DNA of 64,000 nucleotides from assembly GCF_002078355.1 (NCBI RefSeq), contig NZ_CP015363.1, positions 310,001-374,000 of the forward strand, read 5' to 3'. This DNA is from Ferroplasma acidiphilum (GTDB lineage: Archaea > Thermoplasmatota > Thermoplasmata > Thermoplasmatales > Thermoplasmataceae). This document shows positions 52,884-62,223 of this stretch, piece by piece. Made by a program: the position numbers and the translations under genes. Each line of letters starts with the position of its first letter. Within the stretch, counting starts at the first letter, position 1. The notes beneath the pieces were generated by a model, which was not told the origin of the DNA, searched no databases, and worked only from the letters and a program-made list of their open reading frames with translations.

Positions 52884-53489
52884 ATGTATGTTCCACGGGA
52901 ATTCAAAATTGATGATATGGAAAAAATTGTAGATTTTGTGAAAAATTATAGCTTTGGCATAATTCTAAGCATATACAATGGAGAGATATATAACACTCAA
53001 ATCCCGCTGATGCTTGATGCTTCAGGCAATAATATAGTATTGAAGGGGCATATGGCCCGTGCAAACATGCAATGGTATCATTCAAAAAACAATAAGGTGG
53101 CAGTTCTTTTTACTGGGCCACATCATTATATATCGCCAGAATGGTATAAGGAGAAAGATTCAGTTCCAACATGGGATTATATGACAGTACGTTTTGATGG
53201 CATACTGGAAACTATGGATGATATAGAAACTAAAAAATTCCTGGTTGATCTCTCTAAATCTTATGATCCAGAATGGACAAATAAAGGATACGATAAAAAG
53301 GAGTATTATGCGAAAATGGTTTTGCAAATCGCTGCATTTACCATTAAGGTTAATAAAATAACTGCTAAATTTAAACTTACCCAGAACCACCAGGAAGATA
53401 TGGAAAATGTTGCAATTAATCTGGATAAGGTTGGAGACGAAGACGCACGCTTAATAGCCAGGTATATAAGAAGGGAAGCAGGAAAATAA
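52884..53489 (+). CDS. FMN-binding PaiB-like flavoprotein
   Basis: A 201-residue protein of the PaiB/FMN-binding split-barrel family (once named negative transcriptional regulators). It starts MYVPREFKIDD, matching the N-terminal MYxPxxF of PaiB; I therefore reject the upstream ATG at 52803. Other motifs: HMARANMQWYH and VLFTGPHHYISPEWY, which line the FMN pocket. A TATA-like AATATTTTAATA lies about 22-32 bases upstream of the start. The physiological role is unknown; it is probably a flavin-dependent reductase or sensor. Confidence 0.85.
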   Translation: MYVPREFKIDDMEKIVDFVKNYSFGIILSIYNGEIYNTQIPLMLDASGNNIVLKGHMARANMQWYHSKNNKVAVLFTGPHHYISPEWYKEKDSVPTWDYMTVRFDGILETMDDIETKKFLVDLSKSYDPEWTNKGYDKKEYYAKMVLQIAAFTIKVNKITAKFKLTQNHQEDMENVAINLDKVGDEDARLIARYIRREAGK

Positions 53490-53490
53490 C

Positions 53491-53498
53491 TTTTTATA
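53491..53498 (+). promoter_or_regulatory. TATA box of tRNA-Pro
   Basis: TTTTTATA, 23-30 bases upstream of the mature tRNA 5' end. It sits one base after the stop of the PaiB-like gene. Confidence 0.6.
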
Positions 53499-53520
53499 CG
53501 GTTAATCTATTATGACATCA

Positions 53521-53593
53521 GGGTTTGTGGGGTAGCCTGGCATCCTTCCAGCTTCGGGAGTTGGAGACTCCGGTCCAAATCCGGACAGACCCA
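53521..53593 (+). tRNA. tRNA-Pro (anticodon CGG)
   Basis: Folds as a 73-base cloverleaf: acceptor GGGTTTG with CAGACCC, D arm, anticodon stem CCAGC/GTTGG with loop TTCGGGA (anticodon CGG at loop positions 34-36, reading CCG), a 4-base variable region and T stem TCCGG/CCGGA. The T loop reads TCCAAAT, so position 55 appears to be C rather than the usual T. CCA is not encoded beyond the discriminator A. A TATA box lies upstream. No intron. Confidence 0.9.
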
Positions 53594-53664
53594 TTTATAA
53601 ACTTAATATATACACAATAGAAAGTTCTGGTGATTTTTAACAGGAGCATTAAATCAGAATAGAA

Positions 53665-53749
53665 TGCGGAGAGTGGGATTTGAACCCACGAATCCCTGCG
53701 GAAATGGACCCTGAATCCATCGCCTTTGTCCTAGCTCGGCAATCTCCGC
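53665..53749 (-). tRNA. tRNA-Leu (anticodon CAG)
   Basis: An 85-base class II tRNA: acceptor GCGGAGA/TCTCCGC, D stem GCC/GGC with loop including GAGCTAGGACAAA, anticodon stem ATGGA/TCCAT with loop TTCAGGG (anticodon CAG), a long variable arm, and T arm GTGGG-TTCAAAT-CCCAC. Discriminator A. The first 19 bases of the gene overlap the end of the alkyltransferase/endonuclease V coding sequence, whose TAG stop codon lies in the D arm. No clear TATA box is found at the expected place, so it may be made from the upstream gene's transcript. Confidence 0.9.
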
Positions 53750-54645
53750 TTCCTCATAGCCACAGTTTCATTATGGACCATTTTCAGGATAGCTGGATAT
53801 TTATTTTTTCCTAATAACTTTATCTTTTTTATGCTTGATTCGAGGCTTATCATATTGCCCGGACTTACTATTGTATGCTTATTTATTGCATACCCTAGTT
53901 TTTCATTATTGTAAACTACATATCCCGTATCATCAATTTTTCCCATCAGAAGCGATTTTGCTACCCCAATTGTAGCCCTGCCAAGCACAACGCCGGCAAA
54001 TGTTGCCAATCCACACTTTCTGGGGTGTAGCAATCCATTTGCATCAATCAACAGCAATCCATCAACATTCACGGAAAGCTTTTCAATAAACGGGCTTTCT
54101 CTGTATCCCAGATAACCGGGTATGTATGGGAAATTAACCTTCATTTCCAGATTTTTTACCATGTATTCACCGGAATTATAGTATACAAGTGCACCGTAAC
54201 CTGTACGCCCTTCATATGATACGTCTATAGCAGCATAATTTTCTTCATCCCGATCCCCGGCAAAATCGGCCATTGAAGCTATTTTTTCCTGCTCTTCCTG
54301 TAATTTTGCCAGCGGGTAATCTGTTTTAAAATCTGAAAAAAACCGTTCATTAAAATTTTCAACCATTCCATTGGAAATTATAATTCCATCCTTTCTCAAA
54401 CGCCTGGCTTTTTCTTCTACCCCCAAAGCATATTTTCCCATTCTTCTGTCTGTGTGTACAACCTTGTAGCATGGTATCCTATCAGGGTCTTCATTTATTG
54501 ACAGCATATATCCAACTGCCCTTGCCGCCCTGATATCTCCAAGAGCTTTTGCAAGTTCCCCATAGGTCGTTATATAACCTTCAGGTATCTGCTTAACAAG
54601 GCTATAGAAATAATCATAGAGGTTAATATGTGTATAATTCATCAA
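53731..54645 (-). CDS. O6-alkylguanine-DNA alkyltransferase fused to endonuclease V
   Basis: A 304-residue bifunctional repair protein. Residues 1-90 are the alkyltransferase domain: the HTH recognition region ARAVGYML with Arg42, and the acceptor Cys59 in IPCYKVV (canonical IPCHRVV, so the His and Arg are changed). Residues 100-300 are endonuclease V, with catalytic acids Asp141, Glu183 (YRESP) and Asp201 and the conserved HPRKCGLATFAGV. It removes alkyl groups from O6-guanine and cuts beside deaminated bases. A protein of this fusion type has been characterised from Ferroplasma acidarmanus, supporting the organism assignment. Its last 19 bases lie within the tRNA-Leu gene on the same strand. 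Confidence 0.93.
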   Translation of the reverse strand: MMNYTHINLYDYFYSLVKQIPEGYITTYGELAKALGDIRAARAVGYMLSINEDPDRIPCYKVVHTDRRMGKYALGVEEKARRLRKDGIIISNGMVENFNERFFSDFKTDYPLAKLQEEQEKIASMADFAGDRDEENYAAIDVSYEGRTGYGALVYYNSGEYMVKNLEMKVNFPYIPGYLGYRESPFIEKLSVNVDGLLLIDANGLLHPRKCGLATFAGVVLGRATIGVAKSLLMGKIDDTGYVVYNNEKLGYAINKHTIVSPGNMISLESSIKKIKLLGKNKYPAILKMVHNETVAMRKRRLPS

Positions 54646-54747
54646 AAACTATACGCAATTACCATATATTATTATTCAGAATAATTTTATTCATTTTATG
54701 AATCATTTACTCATAAACTTTAAATTTTATCATTTAATACACCACCA

Positions 54748-57483
54748 ATGTTCGAGTCATTCTTTTATAAGGTTGGCAGATATGTCAAGAAAAATAAGAA
54801 AAAAGTACTGGTATTCTGGATAATATTGTTCCTGCTTATGGCATATCCGGCAACCCTTATATTCAGTGATACTTCATATAACCTTACCAATTCCCTGGTT
54901 ACAAAAAATTCCCAGTCAAGTAAGGCAAATGATATACTGAGTGCACAATTTAATGGTAGTTCGTCCGATCCATCCATAATTATTGTTTCAAATAATACTC
55001 CCATAGATAACCTTACAATAAGCAGAGATATGATGGCATTCCAGCATTCTATGGATTCATATTTAAAAAGCATAAATGTGGGGTATAATAGTACTACAAG
55101 TATTTTTACAGTTGAAAATAAGACGCTAATGGGTTATTCAAATAGTACGTATAAGCTGGAAAATGGTACCAGTGGACTGATTGAATACACATTACTTTTG
55201 AAGGAACAGGGTTATAACGAGTCATATGCTATAACGAATATTACGAGAACCTCACCAGAACATTCTACTTTTGATGACCTTCTGGGAGAACTTAATTTAA
55301 CACACGGAAATGGAGTCCCAGATTTTGTAAGTTATGTTTATAATGACATTTCAGCGCCTAACAATTACACAGGAATAGAGAATTATGTTGTAAGCCTCGT
55401 AAATAGTTCCCAGATATATTTAATAAACAACGCGAAACCTTTAGCAAACCCGCTTATACAGATCAACACACCATATTATAGTAATTATTTGTACTCCCTA
55501 TACAACAATTCAGGAAAGAAGTACAGTGCATTTGTTAGCAATATCATCAACAATACAACATACAACAAGTTTCCTGTATTGCCGTCCAGCTATGGCTCCT
55601 CATCTCTGATGAACCAGAAAAATTCAACACTGATAATGATATTTTCCTATAAGACCAATATTACAGCCGCACAGCAGTCACACATAAATTCAATTGAAAA
55701 GACATATAGTTCCAAAATATCATCGAGTTCATTTTACCTTGCAGGATCTACAGTAGCCAATAACCAGCTGGCCACTGAATCATTGCATGGCATGATTGTG
55801 GCTTTGATAATAGGAATAATTGTTTCAATAATAATTGTAGGATTATTCTTCAGGTCTCCTGTTACCGCCTTCCTTCCATTCCTTATATTCGTTTTCTCAG
55901 CTGTTATATCAGCTGGAATTAACGGGTTGCTATATAAATATATTTTCCACACAACTATATCCTTTATAACACCCACTTTGCTTTTAATACTAATCCTGGG
56001 TATAGCTTCAGATTATTCCGTGTATATTCTTTCCAGATTTCGATCAGAATTGAGGGCAAAAAACAAAGATGCAATACCTGAATCTGCAAAATGGGCCGGG
56101 CATGCAGTATTTACTTCGGGCACAACTGTTGCACTTTCGTACATTATATTATGGATATCAAATATACCGATATTCAGTGATGCAGGGCTTACCAATGCCA
56201 TAGCTGCTGTGGTTACGATAATTATTGCAAACACATTGTTAATTGCAATACTTGCACAGTGGGGAAAGAAAACTTACTGGCCTGCAAAAATTAAAGAAAA
56301 CCAGAAACTTCCATTTGAAAAATCAATGGAAAAAGTTGCACATGTTGCTTTAAATAACAGGAAAAAAATCATAGTAATATTTGTTATAGTGGCACTTGGA
56401 GCACTGTTCCTGTATTCCACAACACCAACAAATATGGATGTTTTTGAACTGATTCCTGCAAGCAGTGGTGTCCAGGCAACAAGCGTAATTAACAGTTCTC
56501 TGGGATATGACCTGTTTGACCCTGCATACGTAATGGTAAATTTCACATCACCAATTATGACTGTAAATAATACAACCGGGGCTATTACTTTTAATAGTAC
56601 AGAGTATAATCAAACCCTTGCAATGGAGGATAAACTTGCGGCTTCGCCTTATGTCCACAGCATTTCAGGGCCCGGATATCCATATGAAAAGAAGGTCAAT
56701 TACACGGATCTTGTATCTTCACTAGTTTATAGCAGTCAGTATCTAAATCAAACTGCCACATATATAGGGCATAACCACAAATCTGTTGAAATTGTAGTGT
56801 ACCTTTCAAACGTGGCCTGGAGCAATCCTTCAACGAACTATGTAAATAAAATGCCCTCAATAGTCAACGGTTCAGGCAACTATACTGCTTATGTTGGCGG
56901 AACTACAGAATATCTGAACAATGCATATTCTTTCACATCCCATTCTTTCAATAATATGGTTCCATTGCTTGGAATTACAATATTTATCATTCTGCTGATA
57001 CAGCTTGCATCTGCATTGACTCCAGTAAGGCTTATCCTTATGGTTATGGCTGCTGTTATGCTGGCACTGTCGCTTACATACATTATCTTCTATTACCTGC
57101 TTCACCTGCCTGTTATTATATTCCTTCCGTTATTTGTATTCATCACCCTGTTAGCCGTAGGGCTGGATTATGATATTTTCATGATCACCAAAGTTCAGGA
57201 AAACATCTCAAAGGGGATGAATACAGCAGAGGCTGTTAAGGATTCCATAGTGGAAAATGGCGGTGTCATAATTACACTGGGCTTACTGTTATTTGCAACA
57301 TTCGGTGCATTATATTTCAGTGGATTGGGCATAATAGAAGAAATAGGAGTCGGGCTTGCCCTGGGTGTTCTGATAGATACCTTCGTAAGCTGGATGTTTT
57401 TTGTCCCTGCGATTATGACAGTAATGGATAAATATAACTGGTGGCCATCAAGGATCGGAAAGGACCTGCCTAAGGAAAAATAA
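54748..57483 (+). CDS. MMPL/RND-superfamily membrane exporter
   Basis: A 911-residue transporter of the MMPL/HPX (RND-like) type. Helix 1 at about 20-42, a large outer loop of about 300 residues full of N-x-S/T sequons, a block of helices (about 345-510), helix 7 near 540, a second outer loop, then a final block of helices. GIASDYSVYILSRFRSE and VGLDYDIFMITKVQE are the two matching D-Y motifs of the proton-conducting helices. It probably exports lipids or other hydrophobic molecules in a proton-coupled way; the substrate is unknown. The paralogous halves are typical of the family. It is monocistronic or coupled to the next small gene (25 bases). Confidence 0.88.
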   Translation: MFESFFYKVGRYVKKNKKKVLVFWIILFLLMAYPATLIFSDTSYNLTNSLVTKNSQSSKANDILSAQFNGSSSDPSIIIVSNNTPIDNLTISRDMMAFQHSMDSYLKSINVGYNSTTSIFTVENKTLMGYSNSTYKLENGTSGLIEYTLLLKEQGYNESYAITNITRTSPEHSTFDDLLGELNLTHGNGVPDFVSYVYNDISAPNNYTGIENYVVSLVNSSQIYLINNAKPLANPLIQINTPYYSNYLYSLYNNSGKKYSAFVSNIINNTTYNKFPVLPSSYGSSSLMNQKNSTLIMIFSYKTNITAAQQSHINSIEKTYSSKISSSSFYLAGSTVANNQLATESLHGMIVALIIGIIVSIIIVGLFFRSPVTAFLPFLIFVFSAVISAGINGLLYKYIFHTTISFITPTLLLILILGIASDYSVYILSRFRSELRAKNKDAIPESAKWAGHAVFTSGTTVALSYIILWISNIPIFSDAGLTNAIAAVVTIIIANTLLIAILAQWGKKTYWPAKIKENQKLPFEKSMEKVAHVALNNRKKIIVIFVIVALGALFLYSTTPTNMDVFELIPASSGVQATSVINSSLGYDLFDPAYVMVNFTSPIMTVNNTTGAITFNSTEYNQTLAMEDKLAASPYVHSISGPGYPYEKKVNYTDLVSSLVYSSQYLNQTATYIGHNHKSVEIVVYLSNVAWSNPSTNYVNKMPSIVNGSGNYTAYVGGTTEYLNNAYSFTSHSFNNMVPLLGITIFIILLIQLASALTPVRLILMVMAAVMLALSLTYIIFYYLLHLPVIIFLPLFVFITLLAVGLDYDIFMITKVQENISKGMNTAEAVKDSIVENGGVIITLGLLLFATFGALYFSGLGIIEEIGVGLALGVLIDTFVSWMFFVPAIMTVMDKYNWWPSRIGKDLPKEK

Positions 57484-57508
57484 TTATACGTTGCGGCACT
57501 AAGGTGAT

Positions 57509-57733
57509 ATGAAGACATTCCTTAAGGTGATATTCAACAGTGAGGGTACAAAGCCCAGTGAAATAGTAGGTAGATTAAGGTCTCTTGGTTTCTCGCTTAT
57601 AAAAGGTGAACAGGATATGGTTTACGAGTGGCCTGATTCAGCAACAGCCGACGATGCAATATGGTTTGCGGACAAAATACAGGCAACACTGCAGGGCTTT
57701 AACGTTTACTTTGAAATCGAAACTCTGGATTAA
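57509..57733 (+). CDS. Small uncharacterised protein after the MMPL transporter
   Basis: A 74-residue alpha/beta protein (FLKVIFNSEGTKPSEIVGRL, then SLIKGEQDMVYEWPDSATAD, then FNVYFEIETLD) with a ferredoxin-like order of elements. No family is recognised. The ATG follows an AAGGTGAT ribosome-binding sequence, supporting a real gene translated from the MMPL transcript. No membrane helix or cysteine. Confidence 0.7.
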   Translation: MKTFLKVIFNSEGTKPSEIVGRLRSLGFSLIKGEQDMVYEWPDSATADDAIWFADKIQATLQGFNVYFEIETLD

Positions 57734-57748
57734 AAATTCTGCATCTTT

Positions 57749-58030
57749 CTATTTCTTAAACGGAATCCTCCTTATTTCACCACAGTAGGGGCAGCGGACC
57801 TGTACCATTTTATTTTTCAATTTGATTCCAGGGTTCTTATATGGCGTTTTGCAATGCTTGCAGTAAGAATGTTTTATGGAAGTATTTACCGAAATATTCA
57901 TTCTCATCCCTATTTTCTCCATTAATCTTATATATCTTCTTGCCAGTGCAATGTTTTCTGTATTCTCTGCTTCATTGAAAAGTGTCTGCATCCGTTCCTT
58001 TGATATGTTTATAAGTACCCGGTCTTTCAT
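57749..58030 (-). CDS. rnp4: Ribonuclease P protein component 4
   Basis: A 93-residue Rpr2/Rpp21-type subunit of the archaeal RNase P, which helps to process tRNA 5' ends. The N-terminal helices are (MQTLFNEAENTENIALARRY) and (IRLMEKIGMRMN), followed by a C-terminal zinc ribbon CKHCKTPYKNPG and RCPYCGEIRRIPF. This order and the K/R-rich end match Rpp21 homologues. Divergent from the phosphoglycolate phosphatase gene. Confidence 0.9.
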   Translation of the reverse strand: MKDRVLINISKERMQTLFNEAENTENIALARRYIRLMEKIGMRMNISVNTSIKHSYCKHCKTPYKNPGIKLKNKMVQVRCPYCGEIRRIPFKK

Positions 58031-58069
58031 TTCTATAAATATTTATTAATCTTATAAATATTGCCGTTT

Positions 58070-58741
58070 ATGATTAAAATTATGGCGCTTGATGTGGATG
58101 GGACTATAACGGACCAGAACCGCATTATATGCCCGGAAGCGATAACCAGCATAAAGAAGGGCATAGAAAGCGGATTGCAAATATCACTGATCAGTGGCAA
58201 TGTTATACCGGTAATGTACGGATTGAAAACATTTCTTGGCATCAACGCCCCGGTATTCGGTGAAAATGGCGGCATAATGTATTATAATGGTTCAATAGAG
58301 AAATTTTTTGACAAAACAAAGCCATTAGAATTCCTTGAATACATATCCAGCAGGTCATTAGCCACTCCATATTTCACAAACCAGTGGCGGGAAACATCTG
58401 CTGCATTTTCAATGGACCCGGGAAATGAAGCCATTGTATCTAAAGAAGCAGAAAAATGGAATCTGGAAATTGTAAATAGCAAGTTTACCTGGCATATAAT
58501 GAATCCCGGTCAGAACAAAGGGTATGCAGTGGAAATTTTAAAGAAAATGTTTAACGCTAACTGGGATGAAATTCTGGTTGTCGGTGATTCTGATAATGAT
58601 AATGCCATGTTCACCCTTCCTGTTAAAAAGGCATGCCCGGATAATGCAACAGATTCTTTAAAATCTATTAGCGATTATGTATCCCCCGAATCATATGGGT
58701 ATGAAATAGGCGATGTAATGGCAAAATTCAATATTATCTGA
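58070..58741 (+). CDS. Phosphoglycolate phosphatase (archaeal HAD type)
   Basis: A 223-residue HAD-superfamily phosphatase like the characterised Thermoplasma enzyme. Motif I is ALDVDGTITD with catalytic Asp8 and Asp10; motif II is in SLISGNVIP; motif III/IV are KGYAV and GDSDNDNAMF. The middle Cof-type cap domain occupies about residues 80-160. The start is ATG at 58070, as in the homologue (MIxxxAIDVDG); the TTG at 58061 is rejected. It removes phosphate from phosphoglycolate or related sugar phosphates. Confidence 0.88.
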   Translation: MIKIMALDVDGTITDQNRIICPEAITSIKKGIESGLQISLISGNVIPVMYGLKTFLGINAPVFGENGGIMYYNGSIEKFFDKTKPLEFLEYISSRSLATPYFTNQWRETSAAFSMDPGNEAIVSKEAEKWNLEIVNSKFTWHIMNPGQNKGYAVEILKKMFNANWDEILVVGDSDNDNAMFTLPVKKACPDNATDSLKSISDYVSPESYGYEIGDVMAKFNII

Positions 58742-58816
58742 TATGGAATAAAAGGCGTTTAACCCATTATCTATGCTGCATTCAACCAGACAGGAAATAT
58801 TTATATAAATCCAGCC

Positions 58817-60055
58817 TTAGGATTTGTCCACGGCAGGTTTTATATATTTTCCCATCCTATCCGCTACCAGTTCACCATTATCTATAACTGTTTCACCACG
58901 CATAACTACAGTTGACGGGAAAATGCCATTAAATCCATTAAATGGCGACCCCGGATTTTTTGAGTGGAGCCTGTAATCATTTATCCTTTCCATGCTAGAA
59001 AAATCAATTGACATGAAATCAGCATAATTGCCCTTTTTTATTTCTCCCTTTTTGAGATTAAACAGCAGGGCCGGATTCAATATGCATGTTTTATAAAATA
59101 TATCGAATGGCAGTATCTTTTTCTGTACAAGGGCTAGCATAAGCGGAATCCTGGTTTCAACACCGATTATCCCGGCTTTAGAATATTCAAAATCAACCTT
59201 GTCATTCTGTATGTGCGGTGCATGGTCTGAGGAAACAATGTTAAATTTTCCAGAGATTAAGCCATTCAGGAGTTCTTTCTGTGTTTCCCTTGATCTCAGC
59301 GGCGGATTTACCTTCCCATATGCCCCTAGAGGCATATCATAATTGAGAAGAAGGTGGTGTGGTGTTACTTCCTTAACATAAGCTGTGGTGAAATCATGGG
59401 TCAGATGTGTAATAACGCCCTTAGAAAATTTCATGTTCCCTGCTTTGTCTATTGCAAGGTCTTCACATTCTGGGGGCCTTGTGGCTGAATATTCTTTCAG
59501 GTTCTTTGCTATCCCGGAATGTTTTTCCAGGCATTTTCCATCTTCAGCATGAAACAGCACTGGAATATTCATATTATTTATCTTCTGTATTCCTTTCTCC
59601 GTAAAATCAACAGTACCGTGGGCATTTGTTGTTTCGCCCATGTAGATTTTTATCCCTGAAGATTCACTGCTTATAATATCTGCATTGGTGCCCGTAAACA
59701 TGGAATACAATCCAAAGTCGCAGAAGGCCTTTCTTCTTACTATGGCAAGCTTGTCACTGTAAGCTGCATAATTATCTATTTTCCTTCTGTTGTTTGGCAT
59801 ATCAAAAATAGTGGTTGTCCCACCAAATAAAGCTGAAATGCTTCCGGTCGAAAAGTCTTCCTTTTCTGTTTCCCCGGGGTCTCTGAAATGTACATGCGTA
59901 TCTGTTCCGGCAGGAATAATAGCATTCTTCAGAATCTTTCTTTCATGGTTTATATGTTTTTTAATATCTGTTATTATTCCACTCTCAACACCAATGTCCA
60001 GTTCCTGAAAGGAACCCTGGAAAAAAAATTTGCCGGAAAATACATTATCATACAT
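58817..60055 (-). CDS. pyrC: Dihydroorotase
   Basis: Third enzyme of pyrimidine synthesis: cyclises carbamoyl-aspartate to dihydroorotate. The 412-residue protein has the amidohydrolase metal ligands His54 and His56 in DTHVHFRDPGE, a later GGTTTIFDMPNN, HAEDGKCLEKH, and the C-terminal SDHAPH with the catalytic aspartate. This is the class I type with internal binuclear-metal site. It stands alone, divergent from the pepQ-priL pair. Confidence 0.94.
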   Translation of the reverse strand: MYDNVFSGKFFFQGSFQELDIGVESGIITDIKKHINHERKILKNAIIPAGTDTHVHFRDPGETEKEDFSTGSISALFGGTTTIFDMPNNRRKIDNYAAYSDKLAIVRRKAFCDFGLYSMFTGTNADIISSESSGIKIYMGETTNAHGTVDFTEKGIQKINNMNIPVLFHAEDGKCLEKHSGIAKNLKEYSATRPPECEDLAIDKAGNMKFSKGVITHLTHDFTTAYVKEVTPHHLLLNYDMPLGAYGKVNPPLRSRETQKELLNGLISGKFNIVSSDHAPHIQNDKVDFEYSKAGIIGVETRIPLMLALVQKKILPFDIFYKTCILNPALLFNLKKGEIKKGNYADFMSIDFSSMERINDYRLHSKNPGSPFNGFNGIFPSTVVMRGETVIDNGELVADRMGKYIKPAVDKS

Positions 60056-60133
60056 AGGAAGGTATAATTGGCAAATTAAAATAGATTGCCATTTTAATCG
60101 AAATTGTTATATTAATAAATAAAATGGGCAACA

Positions 60134-61207
60134 ATGAAAGAAAGAAAGATATTTGATTATGTGAGGAACGTTGATTCTGTACTCATAATGAATGGCGGAG
60201 AAAATCAGGTCGATAAAACATTTTTTTACCTTACGGGAGCCAAATCAGGGATATTCGAAGGTTCATTACTTCACGTAAAGCCAGAAAAAGTTACGATAAT
60301 AACATCAGCCCTTGAGGAAGAAGCCGCAAAGGAGACCGGATTTGAAGTGCTTATCTATAATACAACAGCAGAAAAAAATGAAATAATCAAAAATGCATTT
60401 AAAAATGATGTCAATGTGGGGCTTAATTATTCTGCACTTACCTTAGACCTCTATAAGCAATTAATGAAAATTATACCCGACAAGGAATTTATAGATGTTT
60501 CACAATCTATTGCTGAGTCAAGAAAAATTAAGGACGAATCAGAATTAAAGGATCTCAGGGAGGCAGCAAAAATAGCCAGTGATTCATTTGAAGACTTTAC
60601 AAAGACACTGAAGGAAGGCATGACAGAGTCTGAGCTTGCAGCGAATATAGTTTATGCAATGATGAAAAACGGTGCCTCAGGGGAATCATTTAGCACTATT
60701 GTGGCTTTCGGGAAAAATTCCGCTATACCGCACTATATGCCAGGCAATGCAAAATTAAAGAAAAATGATTTTGTTTTAACCGATTACGGGGCATTGTACC
60801 ACAGGTATTGCTCGGATACAACAAGGACAGTGGTTTTTGGAAGGGCTGATGAAAAGCAGAAGGATATTTACGAAACGGTAAAAAGAGCCCAGCAGGAGAG
60901 CAAAAATGCATTGAAGGCAGGAGTAAATGGAAAGGATATAGACATGATTGCAAGAAAAATAATAGACGAAAAATATCCTGGCAGATTTATACATGGCCTC
61001 GGGCACGGTGTAGGCATGGATGTCCACGACCACCCTGCACTATCCCCATCATCCGATTTCATACTGAAAGCAAATATGGTTATTACAGACGAGCCTGGAA
61101 TTTATATACCGGGATTCGGCGGCGTAAGGATTGAAGATGACCTGATAATAAAGGATGGCGGCCATGAGGAAATAACAACTGCACCCAGGGAACTGCTGGA
61201 ATTATAA
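60134..61207 (+). CDS. pepQ: Xaa-Pro dipeptidase/aminopeptidase, M24 family
   Basis: A 357-residue metallopeptidase that cleaves Xaa-Pro bonds. N-terminal creatinase-like domain (about 1-125), then the pita-bread domain with all five metal ligands: two aspartates (TDYGA and CSDTTR), His in GLGHGVGMDVHD, Glu in DEPGIYIPG and Glu in VRIEDDL. Its stop and the priL start are one base apart, so the two are cotranscribed, although functionally unrelated. Whether it prefers dipeptides or longer peptides cannot be told. Confidence 0.92.
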   Translation: MKERKIFDYVRNVDSVLIMNGGENQVDKTFFYLTGAKSGIFEGSLLHVKPEKVTIITSALEEEAAKETGFEVLIYNTTAEKNEIIKNAFKNDVNVGLNYSALTLDLYKQLMKIIPDKEFIDVSQSIAESRKIKDESELKDLREAAKIASDSFEDFTKTLKEGMTESELAANIVYAMMKNGASGESFSTIVAFGKNSAIPHYMPGNAKLKKNDFVLTDYGALYHRYCSDTTRTVVFGRADEKQKDIYETVKRAQQESKNALKAGVNGKDIDMIARKIIDEKYPGRFIHGLGHGVGMDVHDHPALSPSSDFILKANMVITDEPGIYIPGFGGVRIEDDLIIKDGGHEEITTAPRELLEL

Positions 61208-61208
61208 A

Positions 61209-62222
61209 ATGATAACATCAAATTTTTTTGTTGATTTTAAACTCATCGAAAATGTTGATGCAATAGATGGCATAGTAAACTCCCTCGTTCCTGAGAACCG
61301 CAGTTCGGTAAGGGAAGCATTTGAGTACCTGAATGGGGTCGTACGGAAATACGCGGATAATGAGGGCTATAATATTACAATGGGGAAGAATGCATTTGCC
61401 ATTGCAATGTGGATGCTCCGTTACATAAATGAACCTGGAATGACATCAAGATTCGCCATTACCCAGAGGGATGTATTTGAAAGGGAACTCAACAGGATTT
61501 CAAAGGAAGACAATGAAAATATTATATTTTACTGTGACAGTGCAGGGATAGAAGCAACGGTGGATGGAAATACATTTCATATCCCATTCGATTTCTTTAT
61601 TAAAAACAACAAAAAAATTTCAGGATTTAAATACAGGTTAGTATATCAGAAGCTAAGCAGGGGGACTATCTATTTAAGCAAAAATCAGTTTATACACCTT
61701 CTAAGGGAAGATTTTGTACAGAAACTGATGGATGTTTATAGCAGGATGGGCCCGGGTGATTCCCAGAATATCTTCCGGAAGTTCATAGGGGACCTTGAGA
61801 AAATAAAGAAGGATTTCCTGGAAATAAAGTCTAAAAACACAATATCACTGGGAGAAGTTGATTTTACAATGTTCCCTCCATGCATAAAAACATATATTAC
61901 GCAGATGCGGGACGGAGAAAACCTCGCCCATCTTGCCAGGTTTACACTTGCCAGCTTCCTCCACAGCGCGGGGATGAGCAATGAAAATATGTTAAATTTA
62001 TTTAAATTTGCCCCTGATTATAAGGAGGATCTCGCAACATACCAGGTTAACCATATTACAGGTGTAATATCAGGTACAGAGTATTCGCCGCCCAAGTGTT
62101 CCACCCTGAGGTCTAACCATCTCTGCTACATGGGCGATGATCCATTGTGTGCAAGAATAAAGCATCCCATGCAGTATTATGAAGCCAAAAAGAAAAGTTC
62201 AGGAAACTATAGAAAAAAATAA
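61209..62222 (+). CDS. priL: DNA primase large subunit PriL
   Basis: A 337-residue PriL-type subunit, which with the catalytic PriS makes RNA/DNA primers for replication. The N-terminal helical domain is followed by the C-terminal iron-sulfur domain, with cysteines in MFPPCIKTYI, in PPKCSTLRSNHLCYMGDDPLC, consistent with a 4Fe-4S cluster. It begins immediately after pepQ. priS is not in this window. Confidence 0.93.
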   Translation: MITSNFFVDFKLIENVDAIDGIVNSLVPENRSSVREAFEYLNGVVRKYADNEGYNITMGKNAFAIAMWMLRYINEPGMTSRFAITQRDVFERELNRISKEDNENIIFYCDSAGIEATVDGNTFHIPFDFFIKNNKKISGFKYRLVYQKLSRGTIYLSKNQFIHLLREDFVQKLMDVYSRMGPGDSQNIFRKFIGDLEKIKKDFLEIKSKNTISLGEVDFTMFPPCIKTYITQMRDGENLAHLARFTLASFLHSAGMSNENMLNLFKFAPDYKEDLATYQVNHITGVISGTEYSPPKCSTLRSNHLCYMGDDPLCARIKHPMQYYEAKKKSSGNYRKK

Positions 62223-62223
62223 T

